A stretch of 64,000 bases of DNA from Anaerolineales bacterium HSG25 (GCA_030377865.1 JAUCGA010000001.1:84047-148046), one strand, 5' to 3'; positions 52,626 through 61,680 are shown, counted from the stretch's first letter. The notes: generated by a model not told the origin, from the letters alone. Made by a program: numbers and translations.

Positions 52626-52799
52626 AGAGTTGTTCGGCAATAACTAATTGTCTCATAAAAACTCAAAATCGAGACCCGCGGAGTGCAAAAGCATCTTGCT
52701 TTTGCATGTTTACTTCTGGCAAAAGCAAGAGGTTTTTACACTCCGTGGATCTTAATTTTGAGTTTTTATGAGACAACTGTTTATTGCCGAGCAGGTCTA
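52625..52799 (+). mobile_element. MITE family C, copy 6 (extended)
   Basis: 175 bp with TA ends (TAGAGTTGTTCGGCAATAA and TTATTGCCGAGCAGGTCTA). Longer because both sides of the core keep the CTCATAAAAACTCAAA segment as an inverted pair. This may be the full-length form. Confidence 0.9.
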
Positions 52800-52874
52800 T
52801 TATATAACAGCCTTTATTTTGGGCGAATTTGTGAATAGTGAATTTATGAGTCCTGATAGATTCGCTCCGTATAT

Positions 52875-53028
52875 CAAAAGTTTGTCGTTTCATTCATGAC
52901 CTGATAAAATCAAAAGCATTTTTTGACAGGATTAACAAGATTAACAGGATTTTTTTTGCTTGTAATCCTGTCAATTCTGTTAATCCTGTCAGATATTATT
53001 TTAGTCATGTTGAAATGATGAACTTCTG
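52875..53028 (+). mobile_element. MITE family B, copy 9
   Basis: 154 bp with direct repeat GTATAT (52869-52874 and 53029-53034). After it, at 53055-53095, comes the hairpin CACCTCCGAGG/CCTCGGAGG. Confidence 0.9.
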
Positions 53029-53120
53029 GTATATTTCAGGCTCAAGCATAGACCCCAACACCTCCGAGGAAGACTACATACCTCGGAGGAGATAAGTTCG
53101 CAAAATTTTTACTTGGGTAC

Positions 53121-53930
53121 TTACCATCCCATCACCCGCCAGAACAATCCCATTACACTTTGACCAATAATCAGTTGCAGACCGGTTAAGAAGAACAGAC
53201 CATAGACTAACCGATTAAACCACAATTCATTAAAATTTTGGTTTAGCCAAACCCCCAATTTTACCCCAATATAGATGGCCGGAAGTAACAACAGAGTCGT
53301 GGTCAGATTACCCCAGCGGAGTAGCCCCAAATACCAGTATGGAACCAGTTTGACCAGATTAACAACCATGAACAAAATCACCAATGTCCCCACAAACAGT
53401 TGCCGAGGTAAATTTTGCGGTAACAGGTAGATGGTTGCCGGAGGCCCACCGACATGAGCCAAGGTTGAGGTGAAACCAGTTAGTCCTCCTAACAAAGTAC
53501 CTAAAATTGGAGAGGGACGTTTGGAAACGAAGTTTTCCATGACTAAAGGACGAGTGGTTTGGAATAGTACAAACCCTAAGGCAATAAACCCCACCCCCAT
53601 TTTCAGGACACGTTCGTTGTCGCTAAAAAGATCAAAAAAGAACGCACCTAGAGCTATTCCGATTAACGCGCCGGGCAGTAACAAGCGTAGATTGACCGAG
53701 TCATAATGATTCCGATAATGACGGACAGAAAACAGGTCGGCCACAATTAGTAGGGGTAACAACAGCGCCGCGGCATCGGCGACGGGCATAACAAGAGACA
53801 TTAGGGGAGTGGCGATAACTCCCAAACCACCACCAAAACCAGCTTTGGCAATACCGACCAAAATCACGGCACTAACGACGATTAGCCAAAATAGAGGCGG
53901 ATGGTTTAGAAATACCAACTGATTTGTCAC
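53121..53930 (-). CDS. TauE/SafE family transporter
   Basis: 269 residues from GTG 53930, about eight membrane segments (FWLIVVSAVILVGIAKAGFG, PLMSLVMPVADAAALLLPLL, GLTGFTSTLAHVGGPPATIY). The AKAGFGGGLG and AHVGGPP loops are the family signature. TauE/SafE proteins are thought to export sulfite or sulfoacetate-type anions. The start overlaps the omega-amidase stop (GTGA), so it is the last gene of the aminotransferase/amidase operon, consistent with export of a sulfur or organic anion product. Confidence 0.88.
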   Translation of the reverse strand: MTNQLVFLNHPPLFWLIVVSAVILVGIAKAGFGGGLGVIATPLMSLVMPVADAAALLLPLLIVADLFSVRHYRNHYDSVNLRLLLPGALIGIALGAFFFDLFSDNERVLKMGVGFIALGFVLFQTTRPLVMENFVSKRPSPILGTLLGGLTGFTSTLAHVGGPPATIYLLPQNLPRQLFVGTLVILFMVVNLVKLVPYWYLGLLRWGNLTTTLLLLPAIYIGVKLGVWLNQNFNELWFNRLVYGLFFLTGLQLIIGQSVMGLFWRVMGW

Positions 53931-54706
53931 GAACCTATCTCAAACGAGTCGGCATCCAGATAGGCGGGGAAACTGGCCCGATATTGGGTTAGTACCTCAT
54001 AATTGAGGGTCACATTTGTCAGCAAAGGTTGATAAGCACCGCTGACAATCTCCTCGCCGAGATAGGTGAGAGCCACACTGTCGCCATTGTAGGCAATGCC
54101 GTTGCCATCCTCGCCGACTCGATTGACTCCGACCACGTAGGCCAGATTTTCAATTGCCCGTGCCTTGAGCAACGCCTGCCATGCCGAACGCCGTTTGGCG
54201 GGCCAATTGGCGACGTATATTAACAGGTCATAAACTTGCGGATGGTTCCTGCTCCAAACCGGAAAGCGCAGGTCGTAGCATATTAAGGGACAAATACGCC
54301 AGCCTTTTAGCTCGGTGATGAGCCGACTCTGTCCGTCTTGGTAATGGTCATGTTCATTTGCCATGCGAAACAGATGACGTTTGTCGTAGCTAACAAATTG
54401 ACCATCCGGCGGCATCCATATCAACCGATTAAAATGCTGACCATCCGCCTCGATAACGAGACTGCCTGTCAGCACGATGTTGTGTTGGGCGGCCATGTCG
54501 CGCATCCAAGCCACTGTTGACCCAGACATCGGCTCGGCGCAGGTTTCGGGTTGCATGGTAAAACCGGTGCTGAACATTTCGGGCAGAATCACCAAATCGG
54601 TCGGTTGGTTGAGGCCAGTCAAAATCTGCTCGAACATGGCTCGATTTTTGGACGGGTTATGCCAATGCAAATGAGATTGGACGATGGTTAGGGTTAGATT
54701 TTCCAT
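53927..54706 (-). CDS. yafV: Omega-amidase, nitrilase superfamily (YafV/Nit2-like)
   Basis: 259 residues. The catalytic triad fits: Glu in VILPEMFSTGF, Lys in FVSYDKRHLF, Cys in RICPLICYDLRFPVWSRN. The WxxPSKNRAMFEQ-type start and the ARAIENLAYVVGVNRVGED end are typical of YafV. Omega-amidases hydrolyse 2-oxoglutaramate or 2-oxosuccinamate, the products of glutamine or asparagine transamination. The neighbouring aminotransferase would make that product, so the pair fits a glutamine-driven methionine salvage pathway. Confidence 0.9.
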   Translation of the reverse strand: MENLTLTIVQSHLHWHNPSKNRAMFEQILTGLNQPTDLVILPEMFSTGFTMQPETCAEPMSGSTVAWMRDMAAQHNIVLTGSLVIEADGQHFNRLIWMPPDGQFVSYDKRHLFRMANEHDHYQDGQSRLITELKGWRICPLICYDLRFPVWSRNHPQVYDLLIYVANWPAKRRSAWQALLKARAIENLAYVVGVNRVGEDGNGIAYNGDSVALTYLGEEIVSGAYQPLLTNVTLNYEVLTQYRASFPAYLDADSFEIGS

Positions 54707-54717
54707 AATGTTTTATA

Positions 54718-54808
54718 GTAAAAGTTCAGCAATGCCGCCCTAGAAACCCGATTTCTTTGAGAAATCGGGTTTCTGACGCTCTTTCTGGCGAGTTCACTGA
54801 ATATTTAC
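54718..54808 (+). mobile_element. MITE family A, copy 10
   Basis: 91 bp with direct repeat GTTTTATA (54710-54717 and 54809-54816). The right copy of the repeat contains the stop codon of the aminotransferase gene. It separates that gene from the omega-amidase. Confidence 0.93.
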
Positions 54809-54811
54809 GTT

Positions 54812-55969
54812 TTATATCCCACACAATCTTGATGCGGCTTCTGCTAGGGTTGCATCATCCTTGGCAAAACAGAAACGTAAGTAATGCTGAGGCGGCTTCT
54901 CCTTATAAAAGGCTGAAATAGGGATCGAAGCCACCCCGATGTCTTGGATTAACTGACGAGCATACTCGATATCGGTCAAGTCGGTTAGGGTGCTGTAGTC
55001 GAGTAATTGGAAAAAGGTGCTTTGGGTGGGGGTGAACTTAAATCGAGAATCGGTCAGTAGGTTACAAAACCTGTCTCGTTTCTGTTGATAAAACTGAGCC
55101 AAGTTTTTATGTGTTTCTGGGGACTGTTCCAAAAAATCGGCCAAGGCATGTTGAGCCGGAGAGAAAATACTGTAGACCAAAAATTGATGAATCTTACGAA
55201 ATTCGGCAGTTAAATGGGACGGGGCAATACAGTAGCCGATTTTCCAGCCGGTAGCATGATAGGTTTTACCAAAGGAGGAAACGACAAAGGTTCGTTCGGC
55301 CAACTCGGCATGGCAAAGCAGGCTTTGGTGAGCTATACCATCAAAAATAATATGCTCGTACACCTCATCTGACAGTAAAAAAATGTTAGTATCACGTACA
55401 ATCTCGACCAAAGTCTCCAAGTCTGCGGGAGTAAGGATTGTACCTGTAGGATTATGGGGGAAGTTCAGCAAAATCAGGCGTGTTTTGGGGCTGATACTGT
55501 CTCGCACCCGTTGCCAGTCGATAGCAAAATTGGGAGCATCCAACGGAATGTGAATCGTCCGCCCACCGTTTAGTTCAATCACGGGCTGGTACGAATCAAA
55601 GGCTGGATCGAAGATAATTACCTCATCACCCAGATTAATGACAGTGTTAATGGCGACAAACAGTCCTTCGGTCGCGCCATTGGTAACGGTAATCTCGTCA
55701 TCAACCGAAATGTTGCGTCCATACAGATCGGCTACTTTGGCCGCGATTTGTGCCCGTAATTTCGGCACACCGGCCATGGGAGCATATTGATTTTTGCCGT
55801 TGTTAAGATGATACGTAACCAACGCCCGTAACGCATCCGGCGGGTCGAAATTGGGAAATCCTTGCGACAAATTGATAGCTCCCAAATCATTCGACAGTTT
55901 GGTCATGGTCGAAAAAATTGTCGTCCCCACATGGGGGAGTTTACTGGTTAGTTGAATCGTCATGTCCAC
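54812..55969 (-). CDS. PLP-dependent aminotransferase, methionine/glutamine type (YbdL-like)
   Basis: 385 residues, fold-type I aminotransferase. The start INLSQGFPNFDPPDALR and the PLP lysine in SSFGKTYHATGWKIGYCIAP are as in YbdL and kynurenine/glutamine transaminases; AGVPKLRAQIAAKVADLYGR and DEVYEHIIFDGIAHQSLLCH also fit. These enzymes transaminate methionine, glutamine or aromatic amino acids with 2-oxoacids. Encoded upstream of an omega-amidase and TauE on the same strand, split from them only by a family A element. ATG 55969 follows AAGGAGTGGAC. Confidence 0.88.
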   Translation of the reverse strand: MDMTIQLTSKLPHVGTTIFSTMTKLSNDLGAINLSQGFPNFDPPDALRALVTYHLNNGKNQYAPMAGVPKLRAQIAAKVADLYGRNISVDDEITVTNGATEGLFVAINTVINLGDEVIIFDPAFDSYQPVIELNGGRTIHIPLDAPNFAIDWQRVRDSISPKTRLILLNFPHNPTGTILTPADLETLVEIVRDTNIFLLSDEVYEHIIFDGIAHQSLLCHAELAERTFVVSSFGKTYHATGWKIGYCIAPSHLTAEFRKIHQFLVYSIFSPAQHALADFLEQSPETHKNLAQFYQQKRDRFCNLLTDSRFKFTPTQSTFFQLLDYSTLTDLTDIEYARQLIQDIGVASIPISAFYKEKPPQHYLRFCFAKDDATLAEAASRLCGI

Positions 55970-56008
55970 TCCTTGTTTACAAACAAAAATAGAGGGACTG
56001 TCACAGTC

Positions 56009-56099
56009 GTAAATATTCAGTGAACTCGCCAGAAAGAGCGTCAGAAACCCGATTTCTTTGAGAAATCGGGTTTCTAGGGCGGTATTACTGAACTTTTAC
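56009..56099 (-). mobile_element. MITE family A, copy 11
   Basis: 91 bp, reverse orientation. Direct repeat TCACAGTC (56001-56008 and 56100-56107). It lies 39 bases upstream of the aminotransferase start, so it likely separates gene and promoter or supplies one. Confidence 0.92.
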
Positions 56100-56210
56100 T
56101 CACAGTCACCCTGTTTTTAAAAAGGTATTATACGTTGAGAGGGTCAAATTAGGCTAACCACTTAACAATATTTGATTTAATCCCCTAAGTACCGGACAAA
56201 AGGCGATAGT

Positions 56211-56321
56211 CATGGTTTCGGCCAACACCTCCGAGGAGCTTCGCACCTCGGAGGAGAACGACTCCACGACCTTCAAGGTGCGAAGCTCCTTGAAGGTCTG
56301 GTCTCTTTGGTCGAAACCATA
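56211..56321. repeat. Nested palindrome with three-way-junction layout
   Basis: The outer stem ATGGTTTCG(G)CCA / TGGTCGAAACCAT encloses two inner hairpins (ACCTCCGAGG... CCTCGGAGG and GACCTTCAAGG...CCTTGAAGGTC), which also share GGTGCGAAGCTCC/GGAGCTTCGCACC arms. Other CCTCCGAGG hairpins are at 21487, 42369 and 53058. Confidence 0.75.
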
Positions 56322-56337
56322 ACCAACGCCATGATAA

Positions 56338-56358
56338 GTTATTGCCGAACAACTCTAA
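56338..56358 (+). mobile_element. Right-end fragment of a family C element
   Basis: Only TTATTGCCGAACAACTCTAA is left, preceded by ATGATAAG. No left end. The rest of 56359-56692 has no recognised gene. Confidence 0.6.
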
Positions 56359-56692
56359 TTAGGCCGGACAGAAAAACCAATTACGGGTAACTTATCGCTG
56401 GTTTATTTGGCGAAACGACATACCGAGCCGCTGATTTATTCGGTTATTGAGGCACTGTTAAGAGCGTGAAGAATAACATAAACAAGGATTTTACGAAACA
56501 ATCGCGAAACATCAAACTTTGCAAATCGTTGATGATGGTGTAGTATGTAGCGCTATTTAATCGTTAGTATAACTGTTCACCCCCCTCGTTTCCATGCTCT
56601 ACATACCAAACACTCTGCGTCGAGATATGCCGGATTTGTAAAATTTCAGGTACATATCAACACAATCGAGGCATGGCAGATATTCATCCGCT

Positions 56693-56783
56693 GTAAATAT
56701 TCAGTGAACTCGTCAGAAAGAGCATCAGAAACCCGATTTCTTTGAGAAATCGGGTTTCTAGAGCTACTTTACTGAACTTTTAC
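56693..56783 (-). mobile_element. MITE family A, copy 12
   Basis: 91 bp, reverse orientation. Flanks CATCCGCT and CATCCGCC differ in one of eight bases. Confidence 0.9.
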
Positions 56784-56896
56784 CATCCGCCACGATCTAG
56801 GGTGAGGGGTAAACAAATACTTTAGTCGTGGCAAAATATATATTTTGCCATCTATCAATAATTGATCGTCAATAGTTAATGTAGAGGAGAGATGTG

Positions 56897-57322
56897 ATGA
56901 GCGGTAATCCGGCGATACAAATATCGGTGCCAAGCCAACTCGGTAACGAAAAAATCGTTATGTCGGCTTTAGCCTGTTTAGCTCGAAAAGAGGGAATTCC
57001 TCTTGAACGTATTGAAGATCTAAAAACCGCTGTGAGTGAGGCTGTAACCAATGCGATTGAACATGGCAATGCCTCTAACGAAAACCTGCGGGTGCAAGTT
57101 AAAGCATTGTTTGAGGCTGAACAGTTACAGTTATCGGTAGTGGACGAATCGGAAAAATCCATGCCTACATTTCCCGTTGAACGGAAAGAAAGAGCTGATC
57201 ATCGAGGTTGGGGTATGATGCTCATTGAGGCTTTGATGGATGAGGTGGAAAGCCGTCGTCATCCCGATGGTAATGAGCTACAGATGGTGATGTATTTAGA
57301 TTCTGTGGAGGAGAATAAGTAG
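56897..57322 (+). CDS. RsbW/SpoIIAB-type anti-sigma serine kinase
   Basis: 141 residues from ATG 56897 (GAGGAGAGATGTG just upstream; GTG 56894 is an alternative). HATPase_c_2 fold: N box EDLKTAVSEAVTNAIEHGN, then LQLSVVDES and the G2 loop RGWGMMLIEALMDEVE. These kinases bind a sigma factor or phosphorylate an anti-anti-sigma STAS protein to control stress sigma factors. No STAS or sigma gene is adjacent, so the partner is unknown. The transcript ends at the hairpin at 57346. Confidence 0.85.
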   Translation: MSGNPAIQISVPSQLGNEKIVMSALACLARKEGIPLERIEDLKTAVSEAVTNAIEHGNASNENLRVQVKALFEAEQLQLSVVDESEKSMPTFPVERKERADHRGWGMMLIEALMDEVESRRHPDGNELQMVMYLDSVEENK

Positions 57323-57345
57323 GATGCCAAGGTTAGATTATGAAA

Positions 57346-57382
57346 TTAAAAAGGTTCAATCGTTATGATTGAACCTTTTTTG
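57346..57382. terminator. Bidirectional terminator
   Basis: AAAAAGGTTCAATC, GTTAT loop, GATTGAACCTTTTTT between the convergent rsbW-like gene and uvrB. A run before and T run after, so it works for both. Confidence 0.92.
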
Positions 57383-57383
57383 A

Positions 57384-59396
57384 TTATTGCTCCATCTGCT
57401 CTTTTAGCTTCGCAATCTGGTCTCTATATTTAGCCGCTTTCTCAAACTCCAACCCTGCGGCGGCGGCTTTCATCATCGTTTCTAGTTGAGCAATGAGTTT
57501 TTCCGTCTGCTCAGGATCACCACGTTGCTCAAATTCGTAAGTTGCTTTTTCCTCAGCCACCATAGCCAAGGGCAAATCAGGGTCCTCTTCTTCAACCATT
57601 TCAGCCACATCATCAGTTAAATCTTTGATCTTTTTCACAATCGAACGGGGTGTAATGCCATGTTTTTTGTTGTGCGCTTTTTGAATTTTACGACGGCGAT
57701 TCGTCTCGTCGATGGCGTAACGCATAGAATCGGTGATTTTATCAGCGTACATAATCGCCTTACCATTGACATGCCGAGCCGCTCGGCCAATCGTTTGAAC
57801 CAAGGCCGAACGAGAACGCAGGAAGCCTTCTTTGTCGGCATCTAAAATCGCCACAAGCGACACTTCTGGCAAATCTAGCCCTTCTCGCAATAGGTTAATG
57901 CCGACCACTACGTCGTATACGCCTAGCCGTAAATCTCGTAAAATTTCGACCCGTTCAATCGTGTCGATGTCACTATGCAGATACTGCACCTTAATCCCCA
58001 ACTCCATCAAATAGTCCGACAAATCTTCGGACATGCGCTTGGTTAAGGTGGTAATCAAAGCCCGTTCACCTCGTTCTAGGCGATCATTCAGTTCCGCCAC
58101 CAGATCATCAATCTGCCCCTCAATCGGACGCACTTCCACCTCTGGGTCTAACAAACCTGTCGGGCGGATGACCTGCTCAATAATTTTTTGGCTTCGGTCG
58201 TACTCATACGGCCCCGGCGTGGCTGTGGTGTAAATGGCCTGATGAATATGATCCTCCCACTCCTCAAAATTGAGTGGCCGATTATCCAGCGCGCTCGGCA
58301 AACGGAAACCATAATCGACCAGTGTCGTTTTGCGGCTACGATCACCAGCATGCATGCCTCGAATTTGGGGCACGCTGATGTGACTCTCATCTACGACCAG
58401 CAAAAAATCATCGGGGAAATAGTCCATCAACGTCCACGGCGTACTGCCCGGCTCACGACGAGAGAGGGGTTGGCTGTAGTTTTCGATACCCGAACAGTAG
58501 CCGACCTCGCGCAACATCTCCAAATCGTAGTTGACCCGTTGCTCCAATCGTTGCACTTCGAGCAGTTTGTCTTGCTCGCGCAACTCTTTTAGCCGAGCCT
58601 CCAACTCCTCCTCAATATCGACAATCGCCTCGTTGAGCTTCTCCTCCATAGTCACAAAATGTTTGGCCGGATACAGGTCAATGCTGACATGGCGATTCAG
58701 CACCTCGCCGGTGATACCATGCACCTCGGTAATGCGGTCAATCTCATCGCCAAAAAACTCGATCCGATAAACCTGCTCGCCATAAGGGGGCATCACCTCT
58801 AATGTGTCGCCCCGTACTCGGAACTTGCCAGCCCCAAGGTCAAAATCGTTCCGCTCGTACCGAATATCAATCAGTTGGCGCAACAGTTTATCCCGCTTGC
58901 GATAATCGCCCTGTCGCAAATTGATCGCCACCTGCCCATAATCTTCGGGACTGCCCAACCCATAAATGGCACTCACACTAGCCACGATAATCACATCAGA
59001 CCGAGAAAACAGGTACTGCGTGGCCTTGAGGCGTAGGCGGTCAATCTCTTCGTTGATTTGGGACTCCTTTTCGATGTAGGTGTCGGTTTTAACCTGATAC
59101 GCTTCCGGCTGATAATAGTCGTAGTAGCTGACAAAGTAAGCCACGGCATTCTGAGGGAAAAACTCCTTAAATTCACTATAGAGTTGCGCGGCCAAAGTTT
59201 TATTATGGGCCATAATCAGAGTCGGTTTTTGCACCGTCTCAATGACGCGGGCGATGGTGTGCGTTTTACCTGTTCCGGTGGCTCCCAACAAGGTTTGATG
59301 CTTAAGGTTCTTGTTGAGACCTTCGACCAGTTTATTGATAGCAACCGGCTGGTCACCAGTTGGCTCAAAGGGAGAGACAATTTTAAATTCAGGCAT
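57384..59396 (-). CDS. uvrB: Excinuclease ABC subunit B
   Basis: 670 residues. UvrB is the damage-verifying helicase of nucleotide excision repair; it binds UvrA, then UvrC. The P-loop [10 protein letters not shown] is at about 39-48. [20 protein letters not shown] marks the beta-hairpin that probes [23 protein letters not shown] the DEAH-like box; and [20 protein letters not shown] motif VI. The C-terminal UVR domain ([20 protein letters not shown] ... [12 protein letters not shown]) binds UvrC. Full length, no anomalies. Transcribed alone, with a family A element 69 bases upstream of the start. Confidence 0.97.
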   Translation of the reverse strand: MPEFKIVSPFEPTGDQPVAINKLVEGLNKNLKHQTLLGATGTGKTHTIARVIETVQKPTLIMAHNKTLAAQLYSEFKEFFPQNAVAYFVSYYDYYQPEAYQVKTDTYIEKESQINEEIDRLRLKATQYLFSRSDVIIVASVSAIYGLGSPEDYGQVAINLRQGDYRKRDKLLRQLIDIRYERNDFDLGAGKFRVRGDTLEVMPPYGEQVYRIEFFGDEIDRITEVHGITGEVLNRHVSIDLYPAKHFVTMEEKLNEAIVDIEEELEARLKELREQDKLLEVQRLEQRVNYDLEMLREVGYCSGIENYSQPLSRREPGSTPWTLMDYFPDDFLLVVDESHISVPQIRGMHAGDRSRKTTLVDYGFRLPSALDNRPLNFEEWEDHIHQAIYTTATPGPYEYDRSQKIIEQVIRPTGLLDPEVEVRPIEGQIDDLVAELNDRLERGERALITTLTKRMSEDLSDYLMELGIKVQYLHSDIDTIERVEILRDLRLGVYDVVVGINLLREGLDLPEVSLVAILDADKEGFLRSRSALVQTIGRAARHVNGKAIMYADKITDSMRYAIDETNRRRKIQKAHNKKHGITPRSIVKKIKDLTDDVAEMVEEEDPDLPLAMVAEEKATYEFEQRGDPEQTEKLIAQLETMMKAAAAGLEFEKAAKYRDQIAKLKEQMEQ

Positions 59397-59464
59397 AATA
59401 TCGTGTAAACTTATAAAATCACAAAACTCTCTGACTTTTTAACTGAATGTTTCGTATTACGTGG

Positions 59465-59555
59465 GTAAAAGTTCAGTAAAGTAGCCCTAGAAACCCGATT
59501 TCTTAAAGAAATCGGGTTTCTGACACTCTTTCTGGCGAGTTCACTGAATATTTAC
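59465..59555 (+). mobile_element. MITE family A, copy 13
   Basis: 91 bp with direct repeat TTACGTGG (59457-59464 and 59556-59563), in the uvrB upstream region. Confidence 0.93.
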
Positions 59556-59820
59556 TTACGTGGGGCGTAACACATAATACAAAACACAGAGAGGTTTGGG
59601 ACTCGGTTTGATGGATTTCAGGGTTGATACTATACTCTAAAAGCCTGCTTTTCACCAAATTATGCTCAGTTTCCGACAATCGGCTAACCTATTAGCATGG
59701 CTTTTTTGTTAGAGTGAATCGGCAAGCTGTGGTATACTTTGTGGGCTACAAAAAACGACCTTGGTAATTTTACCTCGGCGGCGTTGATGGTGCGGGTGGT
59801 AGGATGAGTTGGGTTGAGTA

Positions 59821-59863
59821 GCCATGTTTGCCTGTTGAATAGCGGACAAACATGGCTTTTTGT
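59821..59863. terminator. Terminator-like hairpin
   Basis: AGCCATGTTTG, a 20-base middle, CAAACATGGCTTTTTG. No gene ends close before it on either strand, so its role is unclear. The surrounding 59556-59935 has no recognised gene. Confidence 0.55.
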
Positions 59864-59935
59864 TTAGGGAGAATAACCAAAGTTATGATATAATATCGCT
59901 CACCCTAACTTTTTCTTTGGTTCAGTTGAAAACAG

Positions 59936-60060
59936 GACTACAACGGATAATTGGAAGAAACGGATTGGTTCTCGATGATACGAATTAACCGAATTTGAAT
60001 GTGATCAGTCCGTTATCGGGGAGGTTTTTATCCGTTAAATCCCCAAATCTGTTGTAGTCT
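59936..60060. repeat. GACTACAACGGATAA element (family G), copy 2
   Basis: Ends GACTACAACGGATAA and AATCTGTTGTAGTC are inverted repeats, with ATCGGGGAGG-type palindromes inside. About 125 bp. It looks like a small non-autonomous element. Confidence 0.7.
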
Positions 60061-60131
60061 TGCTCGCCCAAAGATTCCGTTAGCGTCAGTAATATCGTTA
60101 TCTATAGATGTTCAGATAAACATTTTCAGTT

Positions 60132-60341
60132 GTCACCTTCCCGCAAGTTTTGAACTTGCGGGAAGGTTGGTCTTGAATTGAAAATCATTATCTGAAAGAC
60201 TGTAACTGAGATGGGCAATCAACAATGAGTAGTATTGTCACCTTCCCGCAAGTTTTGAACTTGCGGGAAGGTTGGTCTTGAATTGAAAATCATTATCTGA
60301 AAGACTGTAACTGAGATGGGCAATCAACAATGAGTAGTATT
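60132..60341 (+). repeat. 105-bp tandem duplication spanning the histidine kinase start
   Basis: Two identical-looking units, 60132-60236 and 60237-60341. Each begins GTCACCTTCCCGCAAG, has the family E hairpin, and ends CAACAATGAGTAGTATT. The second unit supplies the real start codon (60330). The first supplies an equivalent ATG at 60225 that runs into a stop after 18 codons. Confidence 0.92.
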
Positions 60342-61268
60342 AGCCAACAAAAACCACAAATTCTTCTCGTAAAATTAGGCCGTTTACTCTTCGATGCGCC
60401 GCTCTTGATCTTAAATATTGCCGCCTCTCCTGTGGGAGGGCTTTTATGGGTAACATTTCTAAGCTTGTTGCGTCATAGATATCATAAGCGTGTTACAGTA
60501 TTAGAAGAAAAATTAGAACAAGAACGTATTCGCAATGCTGAAAATGAAAGATATAAATATCTTAGTACGATGGCAACTTCTGCCGCCCATGAGTTGAATC
60601 AACCATTAGGTCTTCTACGAGCTGATGTGAGCGGGGCGTTACTTAACATTGAAGATAACCTATTTCAACCCGAGGAGCTAAAGCCATTACTGGAGGGCAT
60701 GTTAACCCAACTTGACCGAACTGGAGCCACGATTGATAATCTGCGAAATTTTACTCGAGGGGATCGCTTAGAACGGCATCCAGTCAACTTGAATGTGGTG
60801 ATTAAAAATGTGCTAGACATGTATCAGGCGCAACTAAAGCAGGATGACATTACCTTAACCGTTACTCTCGCGGATCAGGATGATGTGACCGTGTGGGGCA
60901 ACCTATATGCCTTAGAGGAACTATTTATCAATCTGTTAAACAATGCCAAAGACGCGGTTAACGATCAATCTAAATCTTTTATAATGATTGAAGTCAAGCA
61001 ATTTGACCATAATCGGTGTGGTTTTATAGTGACAGATAATGGTTCAGGTATTCCTGACAAGTTAAAGAATGATATTTATCTACCCTTTGTCAGTAGTAAA
61101 TCAACTGAAAAAGGTACAGGATTGGGGCTATATCTCTCCAAACGGATTGTTGAAGAGTTTGAAGGACACCTTTATCACAAAAATAGGCTAGAAGGGGGGA
61201 CGCAGTTTATTGTGACCTTTCCTATTTTGGTTAATCATAAGGAAAAAGAACATGGAACAAATCTATAA
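60330..61268 (+). CDS. Sensor histidine kinase
   Basis: 312 residues. One hydrophobic stretch near 25-47 (LILNIAASPVGGLLWVTFLS) and no large sensor domain. The HisKA helix has H87 in ATSAAHELNQPLGLLRADVS. HATPase_c motifs: LFINLLNNAKDAV (N), VTDNGSGIPD (G1), GTGLGLYLSKRIVEEFEG (G2). The HELNQPL box is that of NtrB/DctB-like (HPK4) kinases. It overlaps the next gene, its likely response regulator, by 17 bases. The start lies within the tandem duplication. Confidence 0.92.
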   Translation: MSSISQQKPQILLVKLGRLLFDAPLLILNIAASPVGGLLWVTFLSLLRHRYHKRVTVLEEKLEQERIRNAENERYKYLSTMATSAAHELNQPLGLLRADVSGALLNIEDNLFQPEELKPLLEGMLTQLDRTGATIDNLRNFTRGDRLERHPVNLNVVIKNVLDMYQAQLKQDDITLTVTLADQDDVTVWGNLYALEELFINLLNNAKDAVNDQSKSFIMIEVKQFDHNRCGFIVTDNGSGIPDKLKNDIYLPFVSSKSTEKGTGLGLYLSKRIVEEFEGHLYHKNRLEGGTQFIVTFPILVNHKEKEHGTNL

Positions 61269-61680
61269 CGTTTTAATTGTTGATGATGAACTAGGATTTT
61301 TAGAAAAATATAGCGATATCCTCCGACGACGCGGATTTGAAGTTCAGACTGCTCAAAATGGATTGGATGGGTTAGAGAAACTGCGTCAGGATCAGTTTGA
61401 TGTAGCGATTCTTGATATACGTATGCCAAAGATGGATGGGATTGAGATTGCTCGTCTTATACAGGTTGAGGATATTGATACGGGGGTTATAGTTGTTACC
61501 GGACATGGCGAACGAAACGAGGCGGTTAAAGCCTTGAATTATGGGGTTGACGCTTGGTTTGATAAATCTAGACTCGACATGGGGCAATTTGTCGATAAAG
61601 TTCGTCAGGTGGCTGAGGTAATGTCACCAGAGGAGATTCATCACATTCTGTCGGCTATACCGGAGTACGAGACCGCCTGA
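61252..61680 (+). CDS. Response regulator, single receiver domain
   Basis: 142 residues. REC fold with DDELGFLEKYSDIL, phosphoacceptor D55 in VAILDIRMPKMDGIEI, VVTGHGER and the altered end DAWFDKSRLD in place of the usual K-P. The last 20 residues (EVMSPEEIHHILSAIPEYET) are a short helix, not a DNA-binding domain. It is the cognate partner of the kinase by position. The stop overlaps the PIN gene start (TGATG at 61678-61682). Confidence 0.9.
   Translation: MEQIYNVLIVDDELGFLEKYSDILRRRGFEVQTAQNGLDGLEKLRQDQFDVAILDIRMPKMDGIEIARLIQVEDIDTGVIVVTGHGERNEAVKALNYGVDAWFDKSRLDMGQFVDKVRQVAEVMSPEEIHHILSAIPEYETA

Noticed and set aside
60132..60341. CRISPR-like direct repeats
   Set aside because: Only two units, joined without spacers, and they include a start codon. 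This is a tandem duplication.
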